Positions 1 through 7,687 of a stretch of DNA of 8,963 nt are shown piece by piece. The DNA comes from Anaerolineales bacterium UBA2181. Its GTDB lineage: Bacteria > Chloroflexota > Anaerolineae > Promineifilales > UBA4811. Location: contig DCVT01000043.1 of NCBI GenBank assembly GCA_002328075.1, forward strand, positions 1 to 8,963, read 5' to 3'. The first letter of the stretch is position 1, and every line of letters begins with the position of its first letter. A program made the position numbers and the translations under genes. The notes under the pieces were generated by a model. The model saw only the letters and a program-made list of their open reading frames with translations, ran no database searches and was not told the DNA's origin.

Positions 1-563
1 CCGCTTTCCGGCTGGGCTTCTAGGGCCTCACGGATAAAGAGGTCTTGCTCTATCAGATGATCACAGGAAGCCTTGTAAGCGGGAGAAACGTAGCCTGCGG
101 AAAGCACCACGGTCCTTCGTGCATGCTCCCGCAACCGGCGCAGCACTGGGGTAAAGTCCGCATCCCCGGAAAGGATGATCACCTCGCCGAAAAACGTGGG
201 GTGGTTCAGGGTATCCAGGATATCCATCACCATAAAGATGTCCGTACTAGTCTTGCCCCGGGAGGTAAGAGGTGGACAATCAATCACTTCAAACGCGGAT
301 CGGATAAAATGCGGCCGAAAATAGCGGAACATGTGCGGGTTCAGATAGCACCGTCGAATGAGCACCCGCCGCGTGCTCTCAAGGCCGTCCAAGTTCTCGC
401 ACGGTAGCGCTTTTTCCAGCCACTCGAGCCACTTTTCCGGACCGGTGGCAAATCGGTTGGCTACGTGGTCGTCCTGCTGGGCCAGACTCGAAAAGATGTT
501 GTCGAAATCCACAAACAGCGCCGAATACACCCGGCCTGTTCGCCCATCTCCTCTCTCGCTCAT
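1..563 (-). CDS. NYN-domain (PIN-like, LabA/DUF88 type) protein, 3' end cut by window edge
   Basis: The minus-strand frame is open from the ATG at 563 to the window edge, giving the first 187 residues. It begins MSERGDGRTG and reaches the typical NYN start FVDFDNIF at residues 17-24. A second block, VIDCPPLTSRGKTSTDIFM, lies at about 93-111, and the strand LSGDADFTPVLRRL at 131-144 carries the usual acidic pair. The acids D19, D21, D108, D114, D134 and D136 are the likely metal ligands. In the family this fold is a predicted RNA-directed nuclease, as in LabA and VPA0982-like proteins. The sequence GGAGGTGCGG directly upstream supports this start. The gene follows the second ABC permease after 37 bp on the same strand, so co-transcription is likely. 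A C-terminal domain, such as an OST-HTH/LOTUS domain, cannot be excluded because the end is missing. The family call is firm; the substrate is unknown. Confidence 0.85.
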   Translation of the reverse strand, partial: MSERGDGRTGRVYSALFVDFDNIFSSLAQQDDHVANRFATGPEKWLEWLEKALPCENLDGLESTRRVLIRRCYLNPHMFRYFRPHFIRSAFEVIDCPPLTSRGKTSTDIFMVMDILDTLNHPTFFGEVIILSGDADFTPVLRRLREHARRTVVLSAGYVSPAYKASCDHLIEQDLFIREALEAQPES

Positions 564-600
564 CCGCACCTCCAGCATGCGCGATTTTTAGTGACGGTTG

Positions 601-1869
601 CTAGACAAACCGAAAACGCCAGCGCGCCACCAAGAAGAACAACGCCGCCATCCCCAACAAAATCGCCGCTTGAGGAAGCACCTCGACGGCGGTCGCGTTC
701 TCGGCCATCAGCCCGTAAAAGGCTTTGACCGCGTGGCCGTGCGGAGTAAGTTGGGAGAGAAACCCCATCAGGCCTTCCGAACGAAAGAACATGGTAGAGG
801 GCGAGATAGGAATTGCTCCGCCAATTCCCGCCAGGACAAAGCCCAGCACCATCCCTGTGCTGTCGGCCTGTTTCGGGGTTTTGGCCAATGCGGCAACCAA
901 CAAGCCTAGCGCGGTTGCAGCAAAAGCCACCGATAGGGTGACGATAGCCAGTCCTACTGGAGATTTTCCCAGCGGCATGTCAAATGCCGCCTTGGCCAAA
1001 GTCAGAAGAACCACGACCTGAAGACAAGCGATTATCATGTAGGCGACCATCTTGCCGGCAATGACGGTGCCTGGCGAGATAGGCGCCGCCGACAATCGGC
1101 GCAGCACCCCTGTCTCCCGCTCGCTCAAGAGCGAGGAAGACACCATACCGACGATGAAAAAGATAAACATGACCGCAAAAGCCGGGAAAAGGTAGGCAAA
1201 ATACTGACCCAGAAGACTGCCTCCGATAACCTCTCCCGCCACGTCCTCGCTCACCACGGCAATCAGCGGATTGCGGCGCATTTCGCCCAGGGTTGTCATA
1301 ATGACTCCCAAGCTCTGCGCCTCCAATGCCCGGCGCTGCCCCTCGCTCGCCTCTCTCAGTATTCCGGAATCCTCGAGAATAGATCGAATGCCATGTTGCA
1401 CCTCACCCCAGATTGCCACCTCGTCCACAACGTGGTTCATGATGCCGGTCACAATGCTGGCACTCTCGGGTTCAACCGGATCCACCATGACCTCGATGGA
1501 CACAGGTAGGTAAGCCTCAATCATGGCACTCAGGTCTGCCGGGATGACAATGGCAGCCGTTGCCTTGCCCTGAGCAACGCTCTCCTCGGCCTCGGCAACA
1601 GAATCATGGAGCCGCACCGAGAGCTCTTTGATCCCTCGGACCGCCCGCACGATCTCGACCCCGTAAGGTCCTTGGTCCTGGTTTACCAGACCCACCTCCA
1701 ACAGAATGGCAGCCTGCTCGCTTTCCCGCGCATACATCACATTCGGACCAGCAATGAGCGAACCCATCAGAACCGGCAACAGGAAAAGCACGCCCAGCCC
1801 GCCGCGGTCACGCACGATCAGCTGGATTTCCTTCCACACCACCGAGACCAGATTTCGCATGCCCACCAT
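601..1869 (-). CDS. ABC-2 type transporter permease (second subunit)
   Basis: This 422-residue integral membrane protein has the ABC-2 layout. There is one N-terminal membrane segment (about 24-43), a long extracytoplasmic domain (about 50-220), then five segments near 226-247, 269-291, 306-330, 337-355 and 396-416. The cytoplasmic loop SERETGVLRRLSAAPIS at 249-265 is the conserved ABC-2 loop that contacts the ATPase. The protein would form half of the membrane channel, paired with the homologous permease encoded just upstream and powered by the ATPase of this operon. The start at 1869 has a GGAGG 6 nt upstream. An in-frame ATG at 1860 is less well placed. The gap to the upstream gene is 14 bp, which indicates an operon. 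The exported substrate cannot be read from the sequence; drug, lipid or peptide are all possible for this family. Confidence 0.93.
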   Translation of the reverse strand: MVGMRNLVSVVWKEIQLIVRDRGGLGVLFLLPVLMGSLIAGPNVMYARESEQAAILLEVGLVNQDQGPYGVEIVRAVRGIKELSVRLHDSVAEAEESVAQGKATAAIVIPADLSAMIEAYLPVSIEVMVDPVEPESASIVTGIMNHVVDEVAIWGEVQHGIRSILEDSGILREASEGQRRALEAQSLGVIMTTLGEMRRNPLIAVVSEDVAGEVIGGSLLGQYFAYLFPAFAVMFIFFIVGMVSSSLLSERETGVLRRLSAAPISPGTVIAGKMVAYMIIACLQVVVLLTLAKAAFDMPLGKSPVGLAIVTLSVAFAATALGLLVAALAKTPKQADSTGMVLGFVLAGIGGAIPISPSTMFFRSEGLMGFLSQLTPHGHAVKAFYGLMAENATAVEVLPQAAILLGMAALFFLVARWRFRFV

Positions 1870-1883
1870 TTCCAGCCTCCAGC

Positions 1884-3134
1884 TTAATCAAAATCGAACC
1901 GCCACAGGCCCATCGCGACAAACACGGCGGTAAAGCCCGCGAGCATGAACAACTCGCCTGTAACGCCTGCCAGACTCGCGCCGCGGAGCATTACACCCTC
2001 CAGCGCTCGGTTGGCCCAATAATGCGGCACAATGCGAGGAAGAGGGCCCAGGAATCGCTCCAAAGCAAAGAGGGGGATGATCGACCCGCCCACAATGGCC
2101 GCCACCCACAGAAAGAGGCTGCTCAGCCCACCCACCTGGTTCTCGGTACGGGCAAAGGCTACGATGACGATCCCCAGCGCACTGGAACAGAGCGCGATCA
2201 GAAGAACAACCAGTAACAACGCCAGGGGGTCATTCCCTAACGACGCTGGATATAGACCCATCAGCCGCAGACCGAACGCTCCAAACGCCAGGATGACCCC
2301 CATCTGTACCAGCGCAGTGATCAAGTTGGGCAGCAGCTTGCCCGCCAGCAAGGATACTCGGCTGATGGGTGAGGCAAGCAAGCGCCGGAACGAACCGCAC
2401 TTTTTCTCTTCATAGATCGAGTGCGCCGTGGCCTGAGCCGTCAGAAACACAAACAGCACCGCCATTCCCGGGACTGCTAACGTGCTGGTGTTGAGCATCT
2501 CGGAACCCCGATCATCGGCCGCCTGCGCCGGTACCCGCTGAAGGACGGACACGAGCGGCACCTCGGCGGCGCGCTCAAACTGCGTCCGGGCCTGGGCCTG
2601 CATGATGTCGAACGAAAAAGCCTCCTGCTGTTCTGGTGGCGAGTCGGCCATCATTTCGGACATTTGCTCGAGCGCAGCCAGTATCTGAAGTTCGAGCGCC
2701 ATGTCCCGCGCTACACCCTCCACCACCAACCGGACGGCTTCTGTCTGTTCTGCTTTGGCATCGGGATGATTGACCAGCCGCAGCGTGACCGGCCGGCCAT
2801 CCTGGACGTCGGACGAAAAGGCGGTTGGAACGGTCAGCACCCGCCCGAGCTGGTTGCTCTCCATGAGTGCAGATGCCTGCTCCTCCTCGTACAACTTGAC
2901 TCGCACCCCGCCGGCGTCGTCCAGAGCAGCGACGAAATCCTGTGCCAGACGTCCTCCGTCCAGATCCACCACGGCCAACTCTATCCGGGTGTCCTGATCC
3001 CCCTGGCCCATCGCACCCAACGCCCCGCTCGCCACCACAATGAACACCAACGGAAGCAGAAAGAGTTGCATGACTGCTCCCCGGTCCTGCACAAATATCA
3101 ACAGATCTTTGAGGGCAATGCTCAGTGCATTCAT
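1884..3134 (-). CDS. ABC-2 type transporter permease (first subunit)
   Basis: This 416-residue permease has the same plan as its downstream neighbour. A membrane segment at about 21-43 is followed by a soluble extracytoplasmic domain to about 218, then segments near 220-238, 266-290, 303-327, 336-358 and 387-411. The diagnostic loop YEEKKCGSFRRLLASPIS spans 241-258. The extracytoplasmic domain is rich in Glu, Gln and Met around 145-175 and probably helical. Its start lies 2 bp after the stop of the ATPase gene, with a GAGAG inside the ATPase C-terminus as ribosome binding site, so translation is probably coupled. The two permeases share architecture but are clearly diverged, which fits a heterodimeric exporter of ATPase plus two different permeases. 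The substrate is not identifiable. Confidence 0.93.
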   Translation of the reverse strand: MNALSIALKDLLIFVQDRGAVMQLFLLPLVFIVVASGALGAMGQGDQDTRIELAVVDLDGGRLAQDFVAALDDAGGVRVKLYEEEQASALMESNQLGRVLTVPTAFSSDVQDGRPVTLRLVNHPDAKAEQTEAVRLVVEGVARDMALELQILAALEQMSEMMADSPPEQQEAFSFDIMQAQARTQFERAAEVPLVSVLQRVPAQAADDRGSEMLNTSTLAVPGMAVLFVFLTAQATAHSIYEEKKCGSFRRLLASPISRVSLLAGKLLPNLITALVQMGVILAFGAFGLRLMGLYPASLGNDPLALLLVVLLIALCSSALGIVIVAFARTENQVGGLSSLFLWVAAIVGGSIIPLFALERFLGPLPRIVPHYWANRALEGVMLRGASLAGVTGELFMLAGFTAVFVAMGLWRFDFD

Positions 3135-3136
3135 CT

Positions 3137-4147
3137 TTACTCTCGCAGCTTTTTCCCGGTCAGATGGAGGAAGACGCTTTCCAGGTTCGGCTCGAGAATC
3201 TCCAGCGAGGTGAGTGGTATATCCCTCTGATTCAGATAGCCGATGATGTTCACTACAGCCTGCTGGCTATGTTCTGCCACCACCTGTACAATCGATCCGG
3301 CCGGCGCCGGTTGGCTATCCAAGGTTGTCGCCAGGCTGCCGGCCTCAGCCAGCGCAGCACCCGGCATCGGCAACAACGAGGCCTCCTTCACCGCCGGCAA
3401 CGCGGACAGCTCGGCCAACGTTGCATCGTCCGCCCGCGGCAGGCCGACGTGGATCACGCCGCCACCCAGCAGCTCAATCAAGTTCTTGATGGTATCCAAA
3501 GCGATGATCTGCCCCTGATCGATGATGGCCGCCCGGCAGCAGAGCAGCTCCACCTCTTCCATGTAATGGCTGGTGTAGATGATGGACATCCCCCGTTCCC
3601 GGTTCAGGCGCATCACGCTTTCAAAGATATGGTTGCGGCTCTGCGGGTCCACGCCGACAGTCGGTTCATCCAGGAATAGCAACCTTGGCTGATGGACCAA
3701 CCCGGCCGCGATGTTGACCCGCCGCTTCATCCCGCCGGAAAATGTCTCCACTGGTTTGTCGGCCCGCTCGGTCAAAGCCACAATCCTTAGCACATCCTCC
3801 ACGCGCTCTTTGAGTTCTCTACCACGCAGGCCATAGATTCTCCCGAAAAACTCCAGGTTAGATCGGGCGCTCAGGGATGGGTACAGCGCCAGATCCTGAG
3901 GAACCAAGCCGTTAAGCCGTTTTACCTGGCGTGCATCGCGGCGAATATCGTACCCCCCAATCCGGACCGTGCCTGCGGTCGGCGCCAGCACTCCGGTCGC
4001 CATCGATATGATGGTGGTTTTGCCGGCTCCGTTGGGTCCCAGCAGCCCAAAGACCTCCCCTTCCTGAACGGAAAAACTGACCCCTTTGACGACCTCATAG
4101 TCGCCGTACTTTTTTACCAGGTTCTCCACTTCCAGAATGACAGGCAT
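3137..4147 (-). CDS. ABC transporter ATP-binding protein (ABC-2 exporter class)
   Basis: This 336-residue protein has a complete nucleotide-binding domain at about 1-225. Visible motifs are the Walker A GPNGAGKT (37-44), Q-loop glutamine Q84, signature FSGGM (136-140), Walker B LLFLDEP (156-162), D-loop GVDPQ (165-169) and switch histidine H194. All catalytic residues are present. Residues 231-336 form the C-terminal extension common in DrrA/NatA-like exporter ATPases and end in LESVFLHLTG. It hydrolyses ATP at the cytoplasmic face to drive the two ABC-2 permeases encoded immediately downstream. The start at 4147 has a strong AAGGAGGAG about 7 nt upstream. It is the first gene of the operon, after a promoter at 4256-4284. 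Assignment to the family is secure; multidrug or lipid export is only the usual function of relatives. Confidence 0.97.
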   Translation of the reverse strand: MPVILEVENLVKKYGDYEVVKGVSFSVQEGEVFGLLGPNGAGKTTIISMATGVLAPTAGTVRIGGYDIRRDARQVKRLNGLVPQDLALYPSLSARSNLEFFGRIYGLRGRELKERVEDVLRIVALTERADKPVETFSGGMKRRVNIAAGLVHQPRLLFLDEPTVGVDPQSRNHIFESVMRLNRERGMSIIYTSHYMEEVELLCCRAAIIDQGQIIALDTIKNLIELLGGGVIHVGLPRADDATLAELSALPAVKEASLLPMPGAALAEAGSLATTLDSQPAPAGSIVQVVAEHSQQAVVNIIGYLNQRDIPLTSLEILEPNLESVFLHLTGKKLRE

Positions 4148-4249
4148 CAGCGAACTCCTCCTTTACATCTGCCTAAACGGCGCAAACCAACGACCGAGGG
4201 TTCCATGCACCGCGTTCATCCGAGGCTTTCCCTGCCACCCTCAATTTCG
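4148..4249 (-). promoter_or_regulatory. 5' leader of the ABC exporter operon
   Basis: This is the inferred transcribed leader between the predicted start near 4249 and the ATPase ATG. It contains the AAGGAGGAG ribosome binding site. A 6-bp inverted repeat (ACCCTC at 4237-4242, GAGGGT at 4196-4201) could close a stem-loop over most of the leader. A CCTCGG element occurs twice within it on the minus strand. No known riboswitch signature was recognised. Confidence 0.3.
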
Positions 4250-4255
4250 TTCGAT

Positions 4256-4284
4256 AGTATAGCACTTACCGGAACGCCGGACAA
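4256..4284 (-). promoter_or_regulatory. Predicted sigma-A/sigma-70 promoter of the ABC operon
   Basis: Read on the minus strand there is TTGTCC (4279-4284), a 17-bp spacer, and TATACT (4256-4261). TGC directly before the -10 makes it an extended -10. The match is 4/6 for the -35 and 5/6 for the -10. It lies about 110 bp upstream of the ATPase start and points towards it. Confidence 0.6.
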
Positions 4285-4663
4285 CCACGCTTCCGCTGGC
4301 GCCGGTTGTTCAGCGCGCGTTCCGGCCGCGCCTGTGGCACCTGGGAGCATTCGGTAGTCTTCTCTGGGTGGGAACAACCTCGCCGTCGAGCTGAGCGCAC
4401 CACACCGACCCGCCGCAGGCGGCTCCAGCCGTCGGGACTCACGAGGGTGGACTGCTGAGGTTCCAGTAGGAAAACAGCTACCAGACCCATCGTCCACGGG
4501 ACCTAAAAACACCATCCATGCACCGCTCTCCGCCACCCCATGTCGTCAACGTCACACGAGGCGCGCGGTCGGCAACCATCGATGCGCACTACCTGTGGAA
4601 GAGGCGGCACCTGTTCCGGGTGTTCGTGCCTGGCGGACGCCGGCGTCAGATTGGCGAGGCCGG
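4285..4663. other. Intergenic stretch with nested inverted repeats, no convincing gene
   Basis: Short open frames exist on both strands but none has a recognisable domain, a good ribosome site or natural-looking composition. Inverted repeats cluster at 4405-4435: CCGAC/GTCGG arms enclose CCGCC-GCA-GGCGG. At about 4448-4498 outer GTGGAC/GTCCAC arms enclose a 7-bp stem with two G-T wobbles, read on the minus strand. A perfect 12-bp palindrome GACGCCGGCGTC sits at 4636-4647, just past the stop of the neighbouring minus-strand gene. Possible readings are an unrecognised structured RNA, a degenerate mobile-element remnant, or simply GC-rich spacer. I did not recognise any Rfam-type consensus. Confidence 0.4.
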
Positions 4664-5731
4664 TCACCCGTTCAGTTCATCGGGCAGTTGAACGGCAAAT
4701 TGGCAGCAGAGGTCACCCCGTAACAATGACTTGACCACCTCGACCCTCACTGGCCTTCCGATGACCCGTTCCCAAACCTGACGCTCCCAACCTGCGCTGC
4801 AGTTGCAGAAGGTCGGAGACATCCCCTGATCTAGATGGTCCCGCACCAGGGTGCAGTAACAGGCTGCCCGGCGGCGTTCAGCGTCGGTGGTAGCCGCTTC
4901 GAACGCATGGCGGTTGGCCGGGCCCTTGGTCGCATAGATCACCCGACCCTCCCGATAGGGTTTCCCGAACCAGGTCCGGTCGTTTGCCATGACCGCCAGC
5001 ACGGCGTCAACGGCCTGCCACGAATCACCGGTCGCCGTTCGCGCCTCCTTGTAGACGGCCTCCAGCTTTTCCAAAGGCTTTTCGGGAAAGACGTGGGCGC
5101 AGCGGGAGACGCTCTCGAACCGGACCCGCTCGTCCGCCAGCCCGTCCAGCCGGCCGATCGCCCCCCGGACCCACTCAAAACGTTGGTCCAGGGTCGATTC
5201 AACTGTCAAGAGCTCGGCTGCCTGCATCACCTCTCCCCTCGCCTCAGCGCCCAACGCCCACTCCACGCCCCGGCCAAGCAGACTGCTCCAGTCGTGCACC
5301 ACCAACTGGAGCTCGATTCGGCAATAGACTGGCGTCGCCAACTCCCAGTAGACCTCACGGGTGAACTCGTCAGAGACCAGCCCGCGTTCCGTTGCCGCCC
5401 GGAACAGCGTGCCATAGCTCTCCCGCAGCTGTTCCAACGGCCCCTCGTGTACCAGAGAAAGCACCTCCCGCGCGGGAAATCGTTGGGTCTCCACACCTTC
5501 CACCGCCCGGGTCACCGGAACCCCCAGCCAGACGTCAAAACCCTCCCCGCAGGGGAGAAAGGGCCAGTGCGCAAAAAGCGGCCCGGCAACGGCCGAGTCG
5601 GGAACGCGCCGTTTCATGTCCGCCAGTGCCAGTGGCAGCTCGCGGCGGTTTGCCAGGTCAACCCGGACGGCCGCCACCAGCGATTCCTCGATCCCCTTGT
5701 GTTCGATGCCCAACTCGTGCAGTGGCTTCAT
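4664..5731 (-). CDS. GyrI-like domain fused to a cysteine-rich C-terminal domain
   Basis: This 355-residue soluble protein appears to have two parts. Residues about 45-145 look like a GyrI-like/AraC effector-binding fold: GPLFAHWPF near 50, GFDVWLGVPV at 64-73, then the alternating strand FPAREVLSLVHEGPLEQL and the helix SYGTLFRAATERGL, with an acidic VYWE at 127-130. Residues about 160-355 are helical and then cysteine-rich: CYC (291-293), CNC (309-311) and CC (342-343). The closing block of GRPVRVEVV and a G-D-x-C-C-x-F strand resembles proteins annotated DUF6144, ATC-hydrolase or V4R-like; that resemblance is from memory and only moderately sure. The ATG overlaps the stop of the upstream hydrolase gene as ATGA (5728-5731), with GGGAGC 6 nt upstream, so the two are translationally coupled. 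A longer open frame extends to 6034 but would run through the hydrolase gene. Likely role: binding or modifying a small ligand (inference). Confidence 0.6.
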   Translation of the reverse strand: MKPLHELGIEHKGIEESLVAAVRVDLANRRELPLALADMKRRVPDSAVAGPLFAHWPFLPCGEGFDVWLGVPVTRAVEGVETQRFPAREVLSLVHEGPLEQLRESYGTLFRAATERGLVSDEFTREVYWELATPVYCRIELQLVVHDWSSLLGRGVEWALGAEARGEVMQAAELLTVESTLDQRFEWVRGAIGRLDGLADERVRFESVSRCAHVFPEKPLEKLEAVYKEARTATGDSWQAVDAVLAVMANDRTWFGKPYREGRVIYATKGPANRHAFEAATTDAERRRAACYCTLVRDHLDQGMSPTFCNCSAGWERQVWERVIGRPVRVEVVKSLLRGDLCCQFAVQLPDELNG

Positions 5732-6510
5732 GGCAATGCTCCCAGATGTAACGATCGACCTGTGGCAGAACCCGTCGCCTGGTACTCTGGCCAAGAACAC
5801 TCGAGAACCGGCAGCTGGCCCAACATGGGTGTGAGCCATGCGGCCAGTAGGCGCTGGTGGAGGAACTTGACCGTTCTGGCCCACGCCAGCTCGGCCGCCA
5901 GTGCATTGTAGGCCTCCGGGCGGTCGCTTTCCAGGAACCAATGGCCGGCTCCGGGATAGATGTGAAAGGTCGCCTCTTTCCCTGCCTTGCGTAGGGCTCT
6001 TTCCAGGCTCTTGACCGAGGATGCTGATACCCACTCGTCAGTCTCGGCCAGATTGAAAAGAAAGGTAGATCGAGTCGTAGCATAGTCGCCGCCGCGCGCC
6101 CCGTAAAAGAGCACAGTGGCCCGGATCGGGCTGGACGGCTGGTCGGCCAACCAGAGAGCCCAATAGGCACCCAGCGAAAAGCCAATCAATCCCAGGTCAG
6201 GCCTCAGCACTGCGGGGTGGGCCGCCAATGCCTCGGCCGCCCACACAATCTCGGAGGAGACTGTCTCCCGCCTGAGCCGGGATCGCAGGCGCTTTGCCTC
6301 CTCGACCGTAGCGGCGGTCTTGCCATGGTACAGGTCGGGCGCTAACGCGACGAAACCTTCGGACGCCAGCCGATCACAGAGACCGCGAAGGAACGGGTTC
6401 AACCCCCACCAAGCATGCAACACCAATACCCCAGCCCCCGTGCCGCCCGTCGGAACCGCCAGGTGACCATCCACCCCATCGGGAACATGAGACACCATCT
6501 GATCGACCAT
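5728..6510 (-). CDS. Dienelactone-hydrolase-family alpha/beta hydrolase
   Basis: This 260-residue protein has the alpha/beta hydrolase core of the DLH family. It has the strand GVLVLHAWWGLNP (about 27-39) carrying the family's HxxWG motif. APDLYHGK is at 57-64, the nucleophile elbow GFSLG at 110-114 has Ser112, the acid is D158 in ETDEW, and the histidine is H190 in YPGAGHWF. The triad is therefore Ser-Asp-His, where classical dienelactone hydrolase uses Cys. About 35 residues past the usual end (225-260) are extra. The chosen ATG at 6510 has AGGAGG 6 nt upstream. A TTG at 6531 extends the frame by seven residues but would place the ribosome site inside the gene. It is the first gene of a two-gene unit with the GyrI-like fusion. 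The substrate is unknown; relatives cleave lactones or esters in the cytoplasm. Confidence 0.88.
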   Translation of the reverse strand: MVDQMVSHVPDGVDGHLAVPTGGTGAGVLVLHAWWGLNPFLRGLCDRLASEGFVALAPDLYHGKTAATVEEAKRLRSRLRRETVSSEIVWAAEALAAHPAVLRPDLGLIGFSLGAYWALWLADQPSSPIRATVLFYGARGGDYATTRSTFLFNLAETDEWVSASSVKSLERALRKAGKEATFHIYPGAGHWFLESDRPEAYNALAAELAWARTVKFLHQRLLAAWLTPMLGQLPVLECSWPEYQATGSATGRSLHLGALP

Positions 6511-6570
6511 CGCTTGCCTCCTGCCCAGCAAACTGTGCTAGATTGGTCGACTGGATCCGGTTGAGCTGTA

Positions 6571-6599
6571 AGTCTAGCGCGGGTGCCTCGATCGGTCAA
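6571..6599 (-). promoter_or_regulatory. Predicted promoter of the hydrolase/GyrI-fusion operon
   Basis: On the minus strand TTGACC (6594-6599) is followed by a 17-bp spacer and TAGACT (6571-6576), matching 5/6 and 4/6 of the consensus. It lies 60 bp upstream of the hydrolase start and downstream of the regulator gene's stop, so this pair may be expressed independently of the regulator. Confidence 0.45.
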
Positions 6600-6600
6600 A

Positions 6601-6643
6601 CTCTCGTGGGGTTCGGCGAACGCGTAATGGTGACCGACGAGAG
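6601..6643 (-). other. Inverted repeat after the regulator gene
   Basis: Perfect 7-bp arms CTCTCGT (6601-6607) and ACGAGAG (6637-6643) start 3 bp past the regulator stop. A smaller imperfect palindrome, GTTCG-G-CGAAC (6611-6621), lies within the loop. On the minus strand the hairpin is followed by only three T residues. It could be a weak terminator or an operator next to the hydrolase promoter -35. Confidence 0.3.
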
Positions 6644-6646
6644 CGT

Positions 6647-7617
6647 TCAGCAATCATACCGTGCGACGATCTGCCGAGCATAGTCCGCGACGCTCAACCG
6701 CAGCGCGGACGGTCGCAACACCTCGGCCGCGCCGCCCCAACTCAGCACCCGTTCGCGTGCAGCCTCAAAGGACTCAAAGGCCAGCGCCAGCGTGACCCAA
6801 CCCTCCTCATCTGGCGGACTGACATGCGCTACGGGGGCGCCAAACCGGCCGCCGAACGCACGCGGGAGGCATTCCAGCAATGCCGGCGACACCCGCACGG
6901 AAACGGGAAGCCGGATGCGCGGGCTTCGCGCCGGGCACACCAATCGGTCCAAGAAGCGACCAGGTCAAACCCGGCCGGCCGTTCAAAGCGGCTCTCAAGC
7001 GGAATCGCATCCAGCAGATCCGAAACACGCTTGACGCCCAAACGGCCGAGCTGGGCGTACACCAGATGCCAGACACCGGCCTTGGCGACGAGACCGTAAG
7101 GATCAACCGCCTGGTCCAGGCGGAGACCCAGCTCGCCGATGGCATTAGAGACTTGGAGCCTTCGATCCTCCCAGAGCGACTGATAGATAGCGCGCAGATG
7201 AGGCAAAGCGTCCTGACCCTCGTGCCACCAGGTCGAATCCAGGTAGAAACACTGGCGAACTCGCTGATCGTCGCCGCGACGGGTCGCCGGGAGCGAGGCG
7301 GCCAGTTTGAGCAGCGCCGACCGCAGGTGCCCGGCGACGCCCAGCTCGTCGAGGCACGCCGGGATACTGAGCATAAAGAGCGCCCTCGCCTCGCCGGCCG
7401 ATAGACCGGTCAGGCTGGTCCGGTAACTGTCCAGCAACGCCAAGCCACCGTCGCGGCCAGGTTCGCAATAGATCGGGATGCCGTCGGCCGAAAGGGCTTC
7501 CACGTCCCGGCAGACCGTCCGCTCCGACACCTCCAGCTCGGCCGCCAACTCGCGAGCGGACATCCGGCCGCGGGTCTGCAACAGCATGATCATCGATATC
7601 AACCGGTCGGCCCGCAT
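6647..7617 (-). pseudogene. YafY-type HTH-WYL transcriptional regulator, frameshifted near 6917-6921
   Basis: The first frame (7617 to about 6917) encodes an N-terminal helix-turn-helix (about 1-60; RMSARELAAELEVSERTVCR) and a WYL domain (about 120-215). The usual W-Y-L is W-H-L, in VDPYGLVAKAGVWHLVYAQ. After WCARREAR the frame loses similarity and ends at 6829. The -1/+2 frame continues with IRLPVSVRV and a full C-terminal WCX-like domain, ending in a TGA at 6647. Joining the frames gives about 322 residues, the usual length. The join falls on GCGCG at 6917-6921, so either two bases were gained or one lost, or this is a base-calling error. The ATG at 7617 has TTGGAG 7 nt upstream; the earlier ATG at 7638 adds seven unlikely residues. 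WYL regulators bind DNA through the HTH and a ligand through WYL/WCX. It probably controls the divergent GyrI gene and perhaps the hydrolase operon (inference). Confidence 0.85.
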
Positions 7618-7663
7618 CGGACTGCTCCAACCTCCCATATCTGATGCGGTTCTACCTGAAAAC

Positions 7664-7682
7664 CCTGACAGTGGATGTCAGG
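7664..7682. promoter_or_regulatory. Candidate operator: perfect 7-5-7 inverted repeat
   Basis: CCTGACA (7664-7670), spacer GTGGA, TGTCAGG (7676-7682) form an exact palindrome in the divergent intergenic region. It covers the -35 zone of the GyrI-like gene and lies 46 bp upstream of the regulator start. This is the expected position and symmetry for a dimeric regulator's binding site. The WYL regulator encoded alongside is the obvious candidate partner. Confidence 0.6.
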
Positions 7683-7687
7683 AATAG

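Noticed and set aside
4215..4250. T-box-like GGGTGG on the minus strand before the ABC operon
   Set aside because: The following bases do not continue to the conserved ACCGCG, and no Stem I or terminator is evident, so a tRNA-sensing leader is not supported.
4216..4536. Minus-strand open frame of 106 codons in the intergenic stretch
   Set aside because: There is no recognisable domain or ribosome site, it overlaps the predicted exporter promoter, and its composition is odd.
4835..5911. Long plus-strand open frame of 358 codons
   Set aside because: It is antisense to the GyrI fusion gene and the end of the hydrolase. Its composition is rich in Pro, Arg, His and Gln with no domain, as expected of a GC-rich shadow frame.
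5732..6034. Upstream extension of the GyrI fusion frame to 6034
   Set aside because: The extra 101 residues overlap the hydrolase gene in another frame and look random. The ATG at 5731 has its own ribosome site and the ATGA overlap.
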